64,000 bases of DNA from Hyphomicrobiales bacterium (GCA_900468285.1 UBTF01000002.1:284416-348415); one strand, 5' to 3'. Shown: positions 47,312 to 56,454, numbered from the stretch's first letter. Notes: generated from the sequence alone by a model not told the origin. Numbers and translations are program-made.

Positions 47312-48019
47312 CTAGGCAAACCGTCTGGCAGAAACACGTCCCATGGGATGCAGGGAGTGCACGCGGAAAGGAGCACCCGGTTCGTCTTCCACAAACAGAG
47401 CGAGGTTGGCAAACTCGATCTGCCGTTCCAGCAACGGGTCGAAGACACCGCGAATGGCCCGCTCCACCCTTGCGCAATCGCCGGGCATGACGCCGCCCGT
47501 CAGCAGCATCTGGAACCGGAACTCATCCATGACGTAGGGGTGCCCCCAGCGATGAAGATTCGTCAACTGCGTTGCGGATAACCGGTCTGGATCGGCGCGG
47601 TCTATATCGGCGTCCGACAGGGGCGCGCGGTAGTGATCGAACTCCTGCACCACGCTTGCAGCCAGGAAATTCAGCGTTTCCGATGGCCATGACGGAACGA
47701 GGCCATAGACATTGCCCAGCTTGGCAATCTCCAGCGGCGGCAGAGAAAAAGGCTGGTGGGTGCCTGCAAAATGCATCAGGCCGCGCAACAACGAAGCTTC
47801 ACTCACATCCTCCATCAGCCTGAAGGGTGCCTTGATCGCTCCGTGAAATCCATATCGGCGCGGCAGCGCGGTATGGTAGGAAATCTCCTGCATTCCGAGG
47901 CTGGTAACGGCAGGCGGCTCTACGCTAAGCCCGGAATAGACATCACGGCCAAGCCAGGCCGCCGCCACATGCGTCAGCGGATCGTTGGGCGAAGGCGTAA
48001 AATGAATGGCATACCGCAT
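47312..48019 (-). CDS. DUF1045 (2H phosphoesterase-like) protein, probably inactive
   Basis: A 235-residue protein of the DUF1045 family, found in phosphonate operons and beside rhizobial ureide genes. The family belongs to the 2H phosphoesterases, which need two H-x-T/S motifs. Here the first reads FHGAIKAPF (Ala in place of Thr/Ser) and the second FRFQMLLTG (Gln for His, Leu for Thr), so the usual catalytic residues are missing. GAGGTG lies before the ATG. It is the first gene of the puuE-uraD-allA-hiuH transcription unit. Its function there is unknown. Confidence 0.82.
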   Translation of the reverse strand: MRYAIHFTPSPNDPLTHVAAAWLGRDVYSGLSVEPPAVTSLGMQEISYHTALPRRYGFHGAIKAPFRLMEDVSEASLLRGLMHFAGTHQPFSLPPLEIAKLGNVYGLVPSWPSETLNFLAASVVQEFDHYRAPLSDADIDRADPDRLSATQLTNLHRWGHPYVMDEFRFQMLLTGGVMPGDCARVERAIRGVFDPLLERQIEFANLALFVEDEPGAPFRVHSLHPMGRVSARRFA

Positions 48020-48124
48020 ATGTCGTCACCTCGCCGTTTTCAACGGATCTCAACAGCACCACTGCATAAGCCAAGCTGTTAGGTGATTTGCGTGACAGAT
48101 TAACGACGCGTAAAAGATGTGGTG

Positions 48125-49318
48125 TCAAATCTTTCGGTTGAAGACGCCAATGTGCTCTTCGAGCGAGAAACTGTCCGGCACCCGCATCGGCCTGCCGCAC
48201 ATGGCGTCGATTGCCGCATCGGCAAGACGGTGGGCAAGGCCGAAACTCACCTTGAACCCTCCCGTCAGCGCAATCAGACGAGCGTGCCGGGGATGGACGC
48301 CGACCATGGGATCGCGACCGATTGCCTTGGGGCGCAGTCCCGCCCAGCGCTCAACCACCGCAGCACCCGATAATGCCGGAACGATTTCCCGGGCCTTTTC
48401 GATGAGCATCTCCAGCCGATCATCGGTCGAGAAGGGGTCTTCGAATTCCTCCTCGCTGGTGCTGCCAATGGCGACACGACCGTCTTCGTGCGGCACCACA
48501 TAAAGGCCGTTGAGAAAGACCACCGGCATTGCCGGATCGGCCTTCGCATCCAGCAAGGCCGCCTGCCCTTTGACGGGCTGGCCGAGTACGCCGCTTTCAG
48601 GAAGGCCAAGCGCAGTCTGAAGAAGAGGAAAGGAGCTATGGCCTGCCGAGACCATGCAATGGCTGAAACTGACGTGCTCTCCCCCGGTCAGAGTGGCTAT
48701 GCCCTCAGGATCAAGAGCCGCAACGGCGCAGTTCTCGACCAGACGCACGTGTCTGCAGCGTTCGACATAGGCTTTCAGAACAGCAACAAAAGCTCGGGGA
48801 GATACCTTTGCCGCAAATGTATCATGGACAAAACCCGCCTCGCCTGCGGTCTCGGCCACCCAGCCGCTGACAGGAGCATTATCCAGCAGATGCCAGTAGA
48901 ACTGTCGCTCATCAGCGTGCCAGTTGGAAAGCGCGTCCTGCTGGTGCCGCTCTGCGATGGTTCGCAGATGTGGCTTTGGCAAAGGGATGATGCGGCCGCA
49001 CCGCCTGTAACCTGCGCTGAGACCTGTATCGGCCTCCACAGCGGCAATGTCCGCTTCGAGGCTCAGAAGGGCATCGAACTGAAACTGTTTCTTGTCCGAC
49101 CAGCGGTCCGGCATATGCGGCATCAACGCACCCAGCAGCCCGCCACTGGCACCGCTGCCGATGTGGCCAGCATCGACAAGCAAGGTGTCGATACCCAGCC
49201 GATCCGCCTTGACCGCCGCCCACAGCCCCATGATGCCGCCGCCGACGATCAACAAAGACACGCTGGATGGCAAAGGTGATTGACCTGTTTGATTGGGCAG
49301 ACTATCGGCTTTGACCAT
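48125..49318 (-). CDS. FAD-dependent oxidoreductase, MnmC oxidoreductase-domain-like
   Basis: A 397-residue DAO-fold flavoprotein. The N-terminal dinucleotide motif is LLIVGGGIMGLWAA, and GSGASGGLLGALMPHM and FLNGLYVVPHEDG are typical of the MnmC(o)/glycine-oxidase branch. Its divergent partner is the stand-alone methyltransferase MnmD. In enterobacteria both activities are one fused MnmC protein acting on wobble uridine of tRNA. The likely reaction is removal of the carboxymethyl group from cmnm5s2U. The ATG overlaps the mnmD start on the other strand. A generic D-amino acid oxidase is the alternative. Confidence 0.72.
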   Translation of the reverse strand: MVKADSLPNQTGQSPLPSSVSLLIVGGGIMGLWAAVKADRLGIDTLLVDAGHIGSGASGGLLGALMPHMPDRWSDKKQFQFDALLSLEADIAAVEADTGLSAGYRRCGRIIPLPKPHLRTIAERHQQDALSNWHADERQFYWHLLDNAPVSGWVAETAGEAGFVHDTFAAKVSPRAFVAVLKAYVERCRHVRLVENCAVAALDPEGIATLTGGEHVSFSHCMVSAGHSSFPLLQTALGLPESGVLGQPVKGQAALLDAKADPAMPVVFLNGLYVVPHEDGRVAIGSTSEEEFEDPFSTDDRLEMLIEKAREIVPALSGAAVVERWAGLRPKAIGRDPMVGVHPRHARLIALTGGFKVSFGLAHRLADAAIDAMCGRPMRVPDSFSLEEHIGVFNRKI

Positions 49319-50042
49319 GACACACCCCGATAATCGTGGGCCGGAACGAGCCGGTTCGAACATGCTGGATTGGCGAGAGGGCGATATGCCCTATTCGCTG
49401 GCCTTTGGCGACCATTTTTATTGCCAGACCGATGGCAGGCAGGAATGCAGCCACGTTTCGCTGTCCGGCAACGGCTTGCCGGAACGCTGGAAAACGGCAC
49501 AGGGCACGTTCCGCATTGGCGAGCTTGGCTTTGGTACGGCGTTGAACCTGTGCGAAACCTGGCGCCAGTGGAAGCTGTCACGGCCCGCCGGTGCGCAGCT
49601 GCATTTCGTATCCTTCGAGCTTTACCCGATGACGGCACGCGAATTGAACCGCGCACTGTCTCACTGGCCGCAACTTGATGCCGAGCGGCAGGCCTTCGTT
49701 GCGCAATGGCCTTCATATCCGGAAGGTTGGATCGACATCAAGCTTGATGAGCAGACGCATCTGACCGTCTTTTGCGGAGATGCAATGCAGGGCATCATCG
49801 AGACCACTGATACATTTGACGCGTGGTATCTCGACGGATTTGCACCATCCAAGAACCCGGACATGTGGTCGCTGGACATCATGTCGGCGGTGTTTGAGAA
49901 GACCGCCCCCGGTGGCACCTTCGCAACATTCGCAGCGGCCGGATTCGTCCGGCGCAATCTGGGCAGTGCCGGCTTCAACGTTGAGCGCAGACCCGGCTTT
50001 GCGGGAAAACGCGAGATGCTCTGCGGTACGAAACCCGCATAA
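49317..50042 (+). CDS. mnmD: tRNA (mnm5s2U34)-methyltransferase MnmD
   Basis: A protein of about 241 residues matching the methyltransferase half of MnmC (DUF752). Key stretches are FGDHFYC, LSGNGLPERW, RIGELGFGTALNLCETW (SAM site), and DAWYLDGFAPSKNPDMW. It should methylate the 5-aminomethyl group of wobble uridine using SAM. The start is uncertain. An ATG at 49317 overlaps the divergent start codon, and one at 49362 (MLDWREGDMPYS) would remove the overlap; neither has a strong ribosome site. Confidence 0.85.
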   Translation: MTHPDNRGPERAGSNMLDWREGDMPYSLAFGDHFYCQTDGRQECSHVSLSGNGLPERWKTAQGTFRIGELGFGTALNLCETWRQWKLSRPAGAQLHFVSFELYPMTARELNRALSHWPQLDAERQAFVAQWPSYPEGWIDIKLDEQTHLTVFCGDAMQGIIETTDTFDAWYLDGFAPSKNPDMWSLDIMSAVFEKTAPGGTFATFAAAGFVRRNLGSAGFNVERRPGFAGKREMLCGTKPA

Positions 50043-50050
50043 TCCTCCCA

Positions 50051-50080
50051 AACAAAAACGCCCGGATTTTCATCCGGGCG
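50051..50080 (-). terminator. Intrinsic terminator of the RNA helicase gene
   Basis: CGCCCGGAT and ATCCGGGCG form a 9-bp stem with a TTTC loop. Read on the minus strand it is followed by TTTTTG, so it serves the helicase gene. It may also hinder read-through from mnmD. Confidence 0.8.
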
Positions 50081-50104
50081 CTCATATTCAAAAGATCAGC
50101 CTTA

Positions 50105-51628
50105 TCAGCCGCGCTTGCGACCGCGACCGGCATTGCCAGCAGGACGACCCTGACCGGCGGGCGCAAAGGAGCCAGCCTTGCGGGCAGGACGGCCCTGACC
50201 ACCACGGTGGTTGCGATTGCCAGCAGGCTTGCCTGCAACGGCATCAGCCTTGGGACGCTTGAAGTCGGACGTCACTTCCAGATCGTTGTCGTGCTCGACA
50301 GGTGCGAACTCACCGGCACGCTGGCCGCGGAAATCGCCATTGCGTCGGCCGCCATCACGTGGTGCGCCTTCGCGGTGCGTGCGCGCTGGACGATCGCCAT
50401 GGGCACGTTCGCCGCCCTGGCGACGTGGACCGCTCGGAGCGCCGCGATTGGCACCACGATTGTTGTTGTTGCCGCGAGACGGGCTGGCAAGTCCTTCCGG
50501 ACGTTCGCCTGACAGGACCGGAATCTCGATCTTCATCAGCTTTTCGATGTCATGCAGCAGACGGGTTTCGTCCGGTGCGCAGAACGCAATGGCGATACCA
50601 TCACGGCCCGCACGGGCGGTACGACCGATACGGTGGACGTAAGCGTCGGCAACTTCCGGCAGGTCATAGTTGAAGACGTGGGTCACGGCTGGAATATCGA
50701 TGCCACGGGCAGCAACATCGGTTGCGACCAGAACCTTGACTTCTCCGTCCTTGAAACCCTTGAGCGCGCGCTCACGCTGGCCCTGGCTCTTGTTGCCATG
50801 GATCGACGCGACCTTGAAGCCGATATGCTCCAGATGCTTGGACAGCTTTTCAGCGCCATGCTTGGTGCGCAGGAACACGATGGCGCGGCCATCGGGGTTC
50901 TCGTTCAGCGACTTCTTGAGAAGCTCTGTCTTGTCGTTCTTGCCCGCCACGAAGTGAACATACTGCTCAACCTTGTCGGCGGCCTTGCCCGGAGGCGTGA
51001 CCTGGACCGTGACGGGGTTGGTCAGATAGCTTCCGGCAAGATCAGCAATGGCCTTCGGCATGGTGGCCGAAAACAGCAAGGTCTGACGACCGGCAGGAAC
51101 CATCTTGGAAATCTTGCGCAGGTCATGAATGAAGCCGAGATCCAGCATCTGGTCGGCTTCGTCCAGCACCAGATAGGTCACCTTGGACAGCGAAATAGCA
51201 TTGCGGGAAATAAGATCGAGCAGACGGCCAGGTGTGGCAACCAGAATATCGGTTCCCTTTTCCAGCTGCAGCTGCTGCTTGTTGATCGAAGCGCCGCCAA
51301 CAACCTGATTGATCTTCAGGTGGGTCTTGCGAACGAAGCCGCGCAGGCTTTCGCCAATCTGGTTCACCAGCTCGCGAGTGGGAGCAAGAATGAGCGTGCG
51401 CGTGGTTCTGTTGGCAGGACGATCAGGCTGCTTGAGCAGCATTTCGATGATCGGCAGGCCGAATGCGGCAGTCTTGCCGGTTCCTGTCTGTGCCAGACCA
51501 ATGATGTCGCGACCCTCCAGAAGCAGCGGGATCGCTTTTTCCTGAATGGGAGTCGGTGTGGTGTAACCAAGCTGGGTGACGCCGGCCACGATTTTTTCGG
51601 ATAGGCCGAGTTCGTTAAAACTGGTCAA
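50105..51628 (-). CDS. rhlE: DEAD-box RNA helicase, RhlE type
   Basis: A 507-residue ATP-dependent RNA helicase. Motifs: Q-motif GYTTPTPIQ, Walker A AQTGTGKT, PTRELV, TPGR, DEAD (VLDEADQM), SAT, ARGIDIP and HRIGRTARAG. After residue 385 comes a long basic, Gly/Arg-rich, low-complexity tail with RGG-like stretches that likely binds RNA. Such helicases help ribosome assembly and RNA decay in the cold. The start is TTG with AAAGG 8 nt upstream. The gene has a structured leader of about 225 nt. Confidence 0.92.
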   Translation of the reverse strand: MTSFNELGLSEKIVAGVTQLGYTTPTPIQEKAIPLLLEGRDIIGLAQTGTGKTAAFGLPIIEMLLKQPDRPANRTTRTLILAPTRELVNQIGESLRGFVRKTHLKINQVVGGASINKQQLQLEKGTDILVATPGRLLDLISRNAISLSKVTYLVLDEADQMLDLGFIHDLRKISKMVPAGRQTLLFSATMPKAIADLAGSYLTNPVTVQVTPPGKAADKVEQYVHFVAGKNDKTELLKKSLNENPDGRAIVFLRTKHGAEKLSKHLEHIGFKVASIHGNKSQGQRERALKGFKDGEVKVLVATDVAARGIDIPAVTHVFNYDLPEVADAYVHRIGRTARAGRDGIAIAFCAPDETRLLHDIEKLMKIEIPVLSGERPEGLASPSRGNNNNRGANRGAPSGPRRQGGERAHGDRPARTHREGAPRDGGRRNGDFRGQRAGEFAPVEHDNDLEVTSDFKRPKADAVAGKPAGNRNHRGGQGRPARKAGSFAPAGQGRPAGNAGRGRKRG

Positions 51629-51645
51629 TAGTATGCCTTTCGGGG

Positions 51646-51695
51646 CGCCAAAACGCTTGCATCCGGATCAGCCCTGCTGTCCGGTTGTCTTGGCG
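51646..51695 (-). promoter_or_regulatory. Structured 5' leader element of the helicase mRNA
   Basis: An outer stem CGCCAA/TTGGCG (51646-51651 with 51690-51695) encloses an inner stem in which CCGGA pairs with TCCGG and CAGC with GCTG around a 3-nt loop, with one bulge. It ends 18 nt before the TTG start, close enough to influence ribosome access. A role in cold induction or autoregulation is inference. Confidence 0.5.
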
Positions 51696-51860
51696 TCAAG
51701 AACCCCGCGTGAATTGGGAACTTGTGGGTTGGAATGACTTTCTGCGCTAAAGGGCGGCGTGTTTGCCGTCTCCTGTATGAATGCGCTTTTCCTTCATGCG
51801 TCTTAATTAATTCGTTGACGCTGCAGCTCACGCGGCCGCCAAAAGTGAAAGCTTGAGGGG

Positions 51861-51889
51861 GATTTGGTCTTTTTATCCGCGAAAGTCAA
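51861..51889 (-). promoter_or_regulatory. Candidate promoter for the helicase gene
   Basis: On the minus strand CTTGACT, a typical rhizobial -35, is followed after 17 bp by CAAATC, a weak -10. Initiation here would give a leader of about 225 nt, as in cold-shock-induced helicase genes. Motif evidence only. Confidence 0.4.
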
Positions 51890-52099
51890 GCAATTGTTTT
51901 CAAGATGGAGATGGGAAGTCCCCAACGACGCGCCGGTCACGCAGCAGAAATCTCTCTAAAACATAAAGAACTGATGGAAATCTATAGTTAACATTTGACC
52001 AATAATGCTGTCGGACGCATAGCCAAATCAATCAAGGTACAATAGCTTACAGCCACAGGTTCAGTTCGCGGTTGGCACTGATTCTGTCAGGTGTCATGG

Positions 52100-55000
52100 A
52101 TGGTTACGGAGAATGTCTTGATTGGAGGGGGGTTGCTTGAAAGAGCATGCGAAGGCGTCAAGGCGCTGCCACTTCCCGCCTGCATCAAGGACAGTCAGCT
52201 TCGCTATGTCTGCGTCAACGCCGCCTACGCATGTTTCAACGGTCGCTCCGTCAGTGACTTTGTCGACAAGACCACGCAGGACCTCTTCGGCGAAACCCGG
52301 GACGTTGACCGGAATGAGAAGGAGCGGCGCTGCCTCGTCTTTTCAACGGAAGAGGTGACGTCCTGCAGCGGACAGCAAGCCGAAGACGTCCACTCGATGA
52401 AGTGCGAAAGATTTGAGACGGAAGACGGAAATCTGTTCCTCTTCGAAGTCTTCGAGACGGTGCCCTCTGTGAAATCAGAGTTTTCGGCTGCCCAGATCGA
52501 GCTTCTCACCGGCGGAAATGTTCTCGACCTTCTCGATGTGGCCATCGCGGTTTACGACGTCGAAGACCGCCTGCTTTACGCCAATACGCGCTTGCAGAGC
52601 CTCTATGCCCAACTCGACCTCGATTGGCGTGGAACGCTCACATTGCGCTCCGTCGTGACCTCCTTTTACGAGCACTATGTGGGTACCGGGGCTTCCGATA
52701 GCGCAGCTGAGGCTGAAAAGAACGCCTGGGTCGATACCAAGGTGGACGAGACCCGACAGGCCTATTCCGAATTCACCCAGAGGGTGAGCGACGGACGATG
52801 GATACGGTTCATCAACAGGCGCCTTGAGAACGGATTGCTGATCGCTCTTCGCATCGACATCAGCAACGTCAAGACCCAGGAAAATCTGATCGAACAGCAC
52901 AAGCGGGAAACCTGGCTTTTCCGCGAGGCGCTGGAGCGGCTGCCTGTTGCCGCCTTCCTTCTGGATAGCGAGCGCCGGCTGACCTACGCAAATGCGGCAT
53001 ATGAAGCGCTGTGGGGAGAGCCGCGCGAAAATTATTACGGGCTGACGGAAAGCGAATTGTTCGTTCACGAGGGCGAGCGATTCAGGCTGGCAAATACCCG
53101 CGTACTGGAGACGGGCGAGGAATTTCAGAAGACGGAACAGATTGTCCGAAACGATAACACCCCTGTTCCAACGCTGATCAGGGTAGGACGAATTCAAACA
53201 CCGGACAATGAGCGATATCTTGTCGGATCCATGACCGATACCACGCCCCTGGAGGAGGGGCGTCGTGAGCTTCTGGCGGCCAGAAACGAGGCGGAACGCC
53301 TTCATGCCGAAGTCGAATCCATTTTGCAGACGCTGCCCGTGGGTGTGATGCTTCTGGGACCCGACCTGACGATCGAATATGCAAACAGCTGTTTTTACGA
53401 TCTTTGGGAGGTTGAGGAAGAGGTCGATCTCATCGGCCAGCCCTATCGCCGCTATCTCCAGCTTGGCTACGAATCCGGCAAGTACGAGTTCGGAGACATG
53501 ACGTTCGAGGATGCCTATCGCGATCGCATCGAACGGTTGAGCAAGATCGACGGCAATACCTCGCGCGAAGTCGCCAGCAAGGCCGGTCGCTACACCATCC
53601 TGTCGGAACGACGGGTGGCGGGAAACAAGATCCTCATCACTTTTGCAGATTGCACAGCCATCCGCGCTCGCGACAAGGAAATCAGTGCCGCAAGGCAGGA
53701 GTTGCAGCGCGTCGGCGAATATATGCAGGATGCGACCCGGGTCATGGCCCAGGGGCTTGCGCTGGTTCAGGATGGCAAGATCATCCTGTCCAATGATGCC
53801 CTTTCCACCATGTTCGACGTTCCGCCTGACATGCTCGCTCCCGGAAAGAGCTGGCTCCCACTCTTCGCTCATTGCGCGGACCGTGGCGATTTTGGCAATC
53901 AGGAGGACGCCGCTGCCCAGCGGACGAAATGGCTTCAAAACATTTCCGCCTCAAAACCATTCTCGTCGCTTGTCCATGTCGGTGGCAAACGCTGGCTCAA
54001 TCTTGAATCGACCATGGGTGCCGGCAATTACTGGCTGGTCATCGCGACAGATGTCACCGACCTGAAGCAGCGAGAGGCCGAGCTTGAGGGTCTTCTCGCG
54101 CGAGCCGAGGCTGCGGACCGTGCAAAATCCGAATTTCTTGCCAATATGAGCCATGAGATCAGGACGCCGATGAATGGCGTTCTCGGCATGGCGGAATTGC
54201 TGGCCAAATCCGCACTCGACACGCGCCAGAGAACCTTTACCGATGTCATCGTCAAATCCGGCAATGCCCTTTTGACCATCATCAACGATATCCTCGATTT
54301 CTCAAAAATCGATGCTGGCCAGATGGTGTTGCGCTCTGCACCTTTCGATGCGGCGGAAGCCGTTGAGGACGTCGCTTCGCTTTTGTCCTCGCAGGCCCTG
54401 GAAAAGAACATAGAGCTTATTGTGCGCGTCGATCCCAAGCTGAAGACGACGGTCAGCGGCGATGCGGGACGCTTCCGCCAGATTGTCACGAATCTGATTG
54501 GCAACGCCATCAAGTTTACCGAAATCGGTCACGTCCTCATTGATCTCTCGAGTGAAACGATCAGTGAAAGCGAGCTGGTTCTCACGCTTAGGGTCGAAGA
54601 CACCGGAATTGGCATCGCGCCTCACCAACTCGACCGCATTTTTGAGAAATTCAGCCAGGCGGATACGTCTTCAACCCGCAGACATGAGGGAACGGGGCTG
54701 GGACTGGCCATTACCCTCGGCCTAACGGGACTGTTCGGCGGCAAGCTGGACGTGGAAAGCAAGGTGGGCCAGGGCTCCATCTTCACCGTGGCCCTGCCAT
54801 TACGCGCCGCCAGCAACCGTCCGGACCAGGCGGTGACGCCGATCGATACGAAGAAGGTCAGTGTGCTCGTCATTGATGACAATGTCGTCAACCGGCAAAT
54901 CCTGACCGAGCAGCTCGATGGCTGGGGCGTCGACAGCTATGCCGCCGAAAGCGGACCAAGCGGTCTGGCAATCCTCGAAGAGGCAGCCGCCATCGGTTTC

Positions 55001-55789
55001 GAAATCGATGCCGTCATTCTGGATTACCACATGCCCGATATGGACGGCATGGAGGTGGCGAGACGGCTGCGAGACAATCCGCGCCTCAAAGATCTGGCCA
55101 TCATATTTCTTACGTCGATGGATGCGGTCAGCTACAGCGCCTCACGAGGCCCGGATTTCGATGCCCATCTGATGAAACCGGTGCGGGCGCGGCTGTTGCG
55201 AAAGACATTGGCCGATGTCGTTCGGACCGCGCGCGCAAAGCGTGCTCTCCAGAGGCAAGCCGAGCCGGCCAGAGAGGCTCAGCCACAGCCGGACCCGCAA
55301 CCAAACGCTCCGGCAGCAACCGTCAAACATATGACGGCGGGTTTTGCCCGGCCGGAAAAGGATTACGTCGGAAGCAGACGGCTGGACGTGTTGATCGCCG
55401 AAGACAACGATGTCAACCAGATCGTCTTCACGCAGATACTCCAGCAGACGGGGCTTACCTTCCGCATTGTCGACAATGGCAAACAGGCGGTTCAGGCCTG
55501 GCGCAGCGACAATCCGTCGATCATCCTCATGGATGTTTCCATGCCTGTCATGAATGGCCACCAGGCGACCCAGGCGATCCGCGCTGAAGAGGACGCATCT
55601 TCTGATGTCACGCGCGTACCCATCATCGGCGTGACCGCCCATGCGCAGGACAGCGATCGCGATCTGTGCCTTGCAGTCGGCATGGATGATTATCTTTCCA
55701 AGCCGATCAGCCCGGAATTGCTGCAAGCAAAGATAGACAAGTGGCTGACGCCGAACACGACCAGATCCGTTGAGGTCAAGTCAAACTGA
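52100..55789 (+). CDS. Soluble hybrid sensor histidine kinase with several PAS domains
   Basis: A 1229-residue kinase without membrane segments. About five PAS-like units occupy residues 15-660 (clearest at LPVAAFLLDSERRLTYANAAY and LPVGVMLLGPDLTIEYANSCF). HisKA carries His685 (MSHEIRTPMNG). The ATPase domain has the N box LIGNAIKFTE, DTGIGIAP and GTGLGLAIT. Two receiver domains follow, with phospho-acceptors Asp975 (ILDYHMPDMDG) and Asp1145 (LMDVSMPVMNG). No Hpt domain is present, so a separate phosphotransfer protein is needed. The ATG at 52100 is preferred to the GTG three codons earlier. No partner regulator is adjacent. Confidence 0.93.
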   Translation: MVTENVLIGGGLLERACEGVKALPLPACIKDSQLRYVCVNAAYACFNGRSVSDFVDKTTQDLFGETRDVDRNEKERRCLVFSTEEVTSCSGQQAEDVHSMKCERFETEDGNLFLFEVFETVPSVKSEFSAAQIELLTGGNVLDLLDVAIAVYDVEDRLLYANTRLQSLYAQLDLDWRGTLTLRSVVTSFYEHYVGTGASDSAAEAEKNAWVDTKVDETRQAYSEFTQRVSDGRWIRFINRRLENGLLIALRIDISNVKTQENLIEQHKRETWLFREALERLPVAAFLLDSERRLTYANAAYEALWGEPRENYYGLTESELFVHEGERFRLANTRVLETGEEFQKTEQIVRNDNTPVPTLIRVGRIQTPDNERYLVGSMTDTTPLEEGRRELLAARNEAERLHAEVESILQTLPVGVMLLGPDLTIEYANSCFYDLWEVEEEVDLIGQPYRRYLQLGYESGKYEFGDMTFEDAYRDRIERLSKIDGNTSREVASKAGRYTILSERRVAGNKILITFADCTAIRARDKEISAARQELQRVGEYMQDATRVMAQGLALVQDGKIILSNDALSTMFDVPPDMLAPGKSWLPLFAHCADRGDFGNQEDAAAQRTKWLQNISASKPFSSLVHVGGKRWLNLESTMGAGNYWLVIATDVTDLKQREAELEGLLARAEAADRAKSEFLANMSHEIRTPMNGVLGMAELLAKSALDTRQRTFTDVIVKSGNALLTIINDILDFSKIDAGQMVLRSAPFDAAEAVEDVASLLSSQALEKNIELIVRVDPKLKTTVSGDAGRFRQIVTNLIGNAIKFTEIGHVLIDLSSETISESELVLTLRVEDTGIGIAPHQLDRIFEKFSQADTSSTRRHEGTGLGLAITLGLTGLFGGKLDVESKVGQGSIFTVALPLRAASNRPDQAVTPIDTKKVSVLVIDDNVVNRQILTEQLDGWGVDSYAAESGPSGLAILEEAAAIGFEIDAVILDYHMPDMDGMEVARRLRDNPRLKDLAIIFLTSMDAVSYSASRGPDFDAHLMKPVRARLLRKTLADVVRTARAKRALQRQAEPAREAQPQPDPQPNAPAATVKHMTAGFARPEKDYVGSRRLDVLIAEDNDVNQIVFTQILQQTGLTFRIVDNGKQAVQAWRSDNPSIILMDVSMPVMNGHQATQAIRAEEDASSDVTRVPIIGVTAHAQDSDRDLCLAVGMDDYLSKPISPELLQAKIDKWLTPNTTRSVEVKSN

Positions 55790-55790
55790 A

Positions 55791-55820
55791 AACGCCGCAT
55801 GGGTATTCCCACGCGGCGTT
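55791..55820 (+). terminator. Hairpin terminator after the hybrid kinase
   Basis: AACGCCGC/GCGGCGTT plus TGGG/CCCA make a 12-bp stem with one A-C mismatch and a TATT loop, preceded by AAA and followed by TCTT. It lies between convergent genes and may serve both. Confidence 0.7.
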
Positions 55821-55842
55821 TCTTGGTCACAGATAAAGTCTA

Positions 55843-56232
55843 TCAGCGGCGCTTGGCGTCCAGAGAGAACGCACCCGGTCCCGCAGCCACGAGATACAGG
55901 AAGACGAAGCAGAAGAGGATTGCTGCGTCACCGCCATTCAGCACCGGGAAGAAGCTTTTTGGCGCATGAGCCATGAAATAGGCAAAGGCCATAAGACCGG
56001 ACAGGACAAAAGCGACCGGGCGGGTGAACAGACCGATGAGAACGAGAATACCGCCCACCGTTTCAAGGATAGCAGCAACCAGCAGCATCGGCGGCAGTGA
56101 GCCTTCCATCTGCGATGCGGGGAAGCCGAACAGCTTCTGTGTTCCGTGCTCGATGAATAGCAGGGCGGTGATGATTCTCAGCGCTGCAAGCAGTTGTGGC
56201 TGAAATCGCGAAAGTTTTTCAAAAAATTGCAT
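55843..56232 (-). CDS. DoxX family membrane protein
   Basis: A 129-residue protein with four membrane segments, starting MQFFEKLSRFQPQLLAALRIITALLFIEHGTQKLFG, then a second pair of helices with ETVGGILVLIGLFTRPVAFVLSG. This is the DoxX/DUF417-like family, of poorly defined redox or thiosulfate-related function. Monocistronic. Confidence 0.88.
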   Translation of the reverse strand: MQFFEKLSRFQPQLLAALRIITALLFIEHGTQKLFGFPASQMEGSLPPMLLVAAILETVGGILVLIGLFTRPVAFVLSGLMAFAYFMAHAPKSFFPVLNGGDAAILFCFVFLYLVAAGPGAFSLDAKRR

Positions 56233-56454
56233 ATGTCCTGTCCCTTAAAGGAGTCTGATGGATAATGACCGAGCCTCACCCCACCTCGATCTTTGGGGAT
56301 CGGATACACATTTCAAAACCAAAGACAACACGGCACCCAAGCACAGCTGCGTGATCGGTCCACCGAGCTGTGCCCGCGAAACCTCACCAGCTGATATCAG
56401 AGGTCCAGCACAAGCAAGGTGAGCCTTGTCACCGGCAAAGGGCAGCGGCTACGT

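Larger units (their letters stand above)
51629..52099. other. Divergent regulatory region between helicase and hybrid kinase
   Basis: No gene is supported. It contains the helicase leader and promoter on the minus side. On the plus side is an AT-rich stretch from about 51950 to 52050 with GTTAAC and TTGACC elements, probably the kinase promoter. Confidence 0.6.

Noticed and set aside
52475..53938. 487-codon open frame antisense to the hybrid kinase
   Set aside because: No recognisable domain or ribosome site, and the plus strand has continuous PAS-like sequence.
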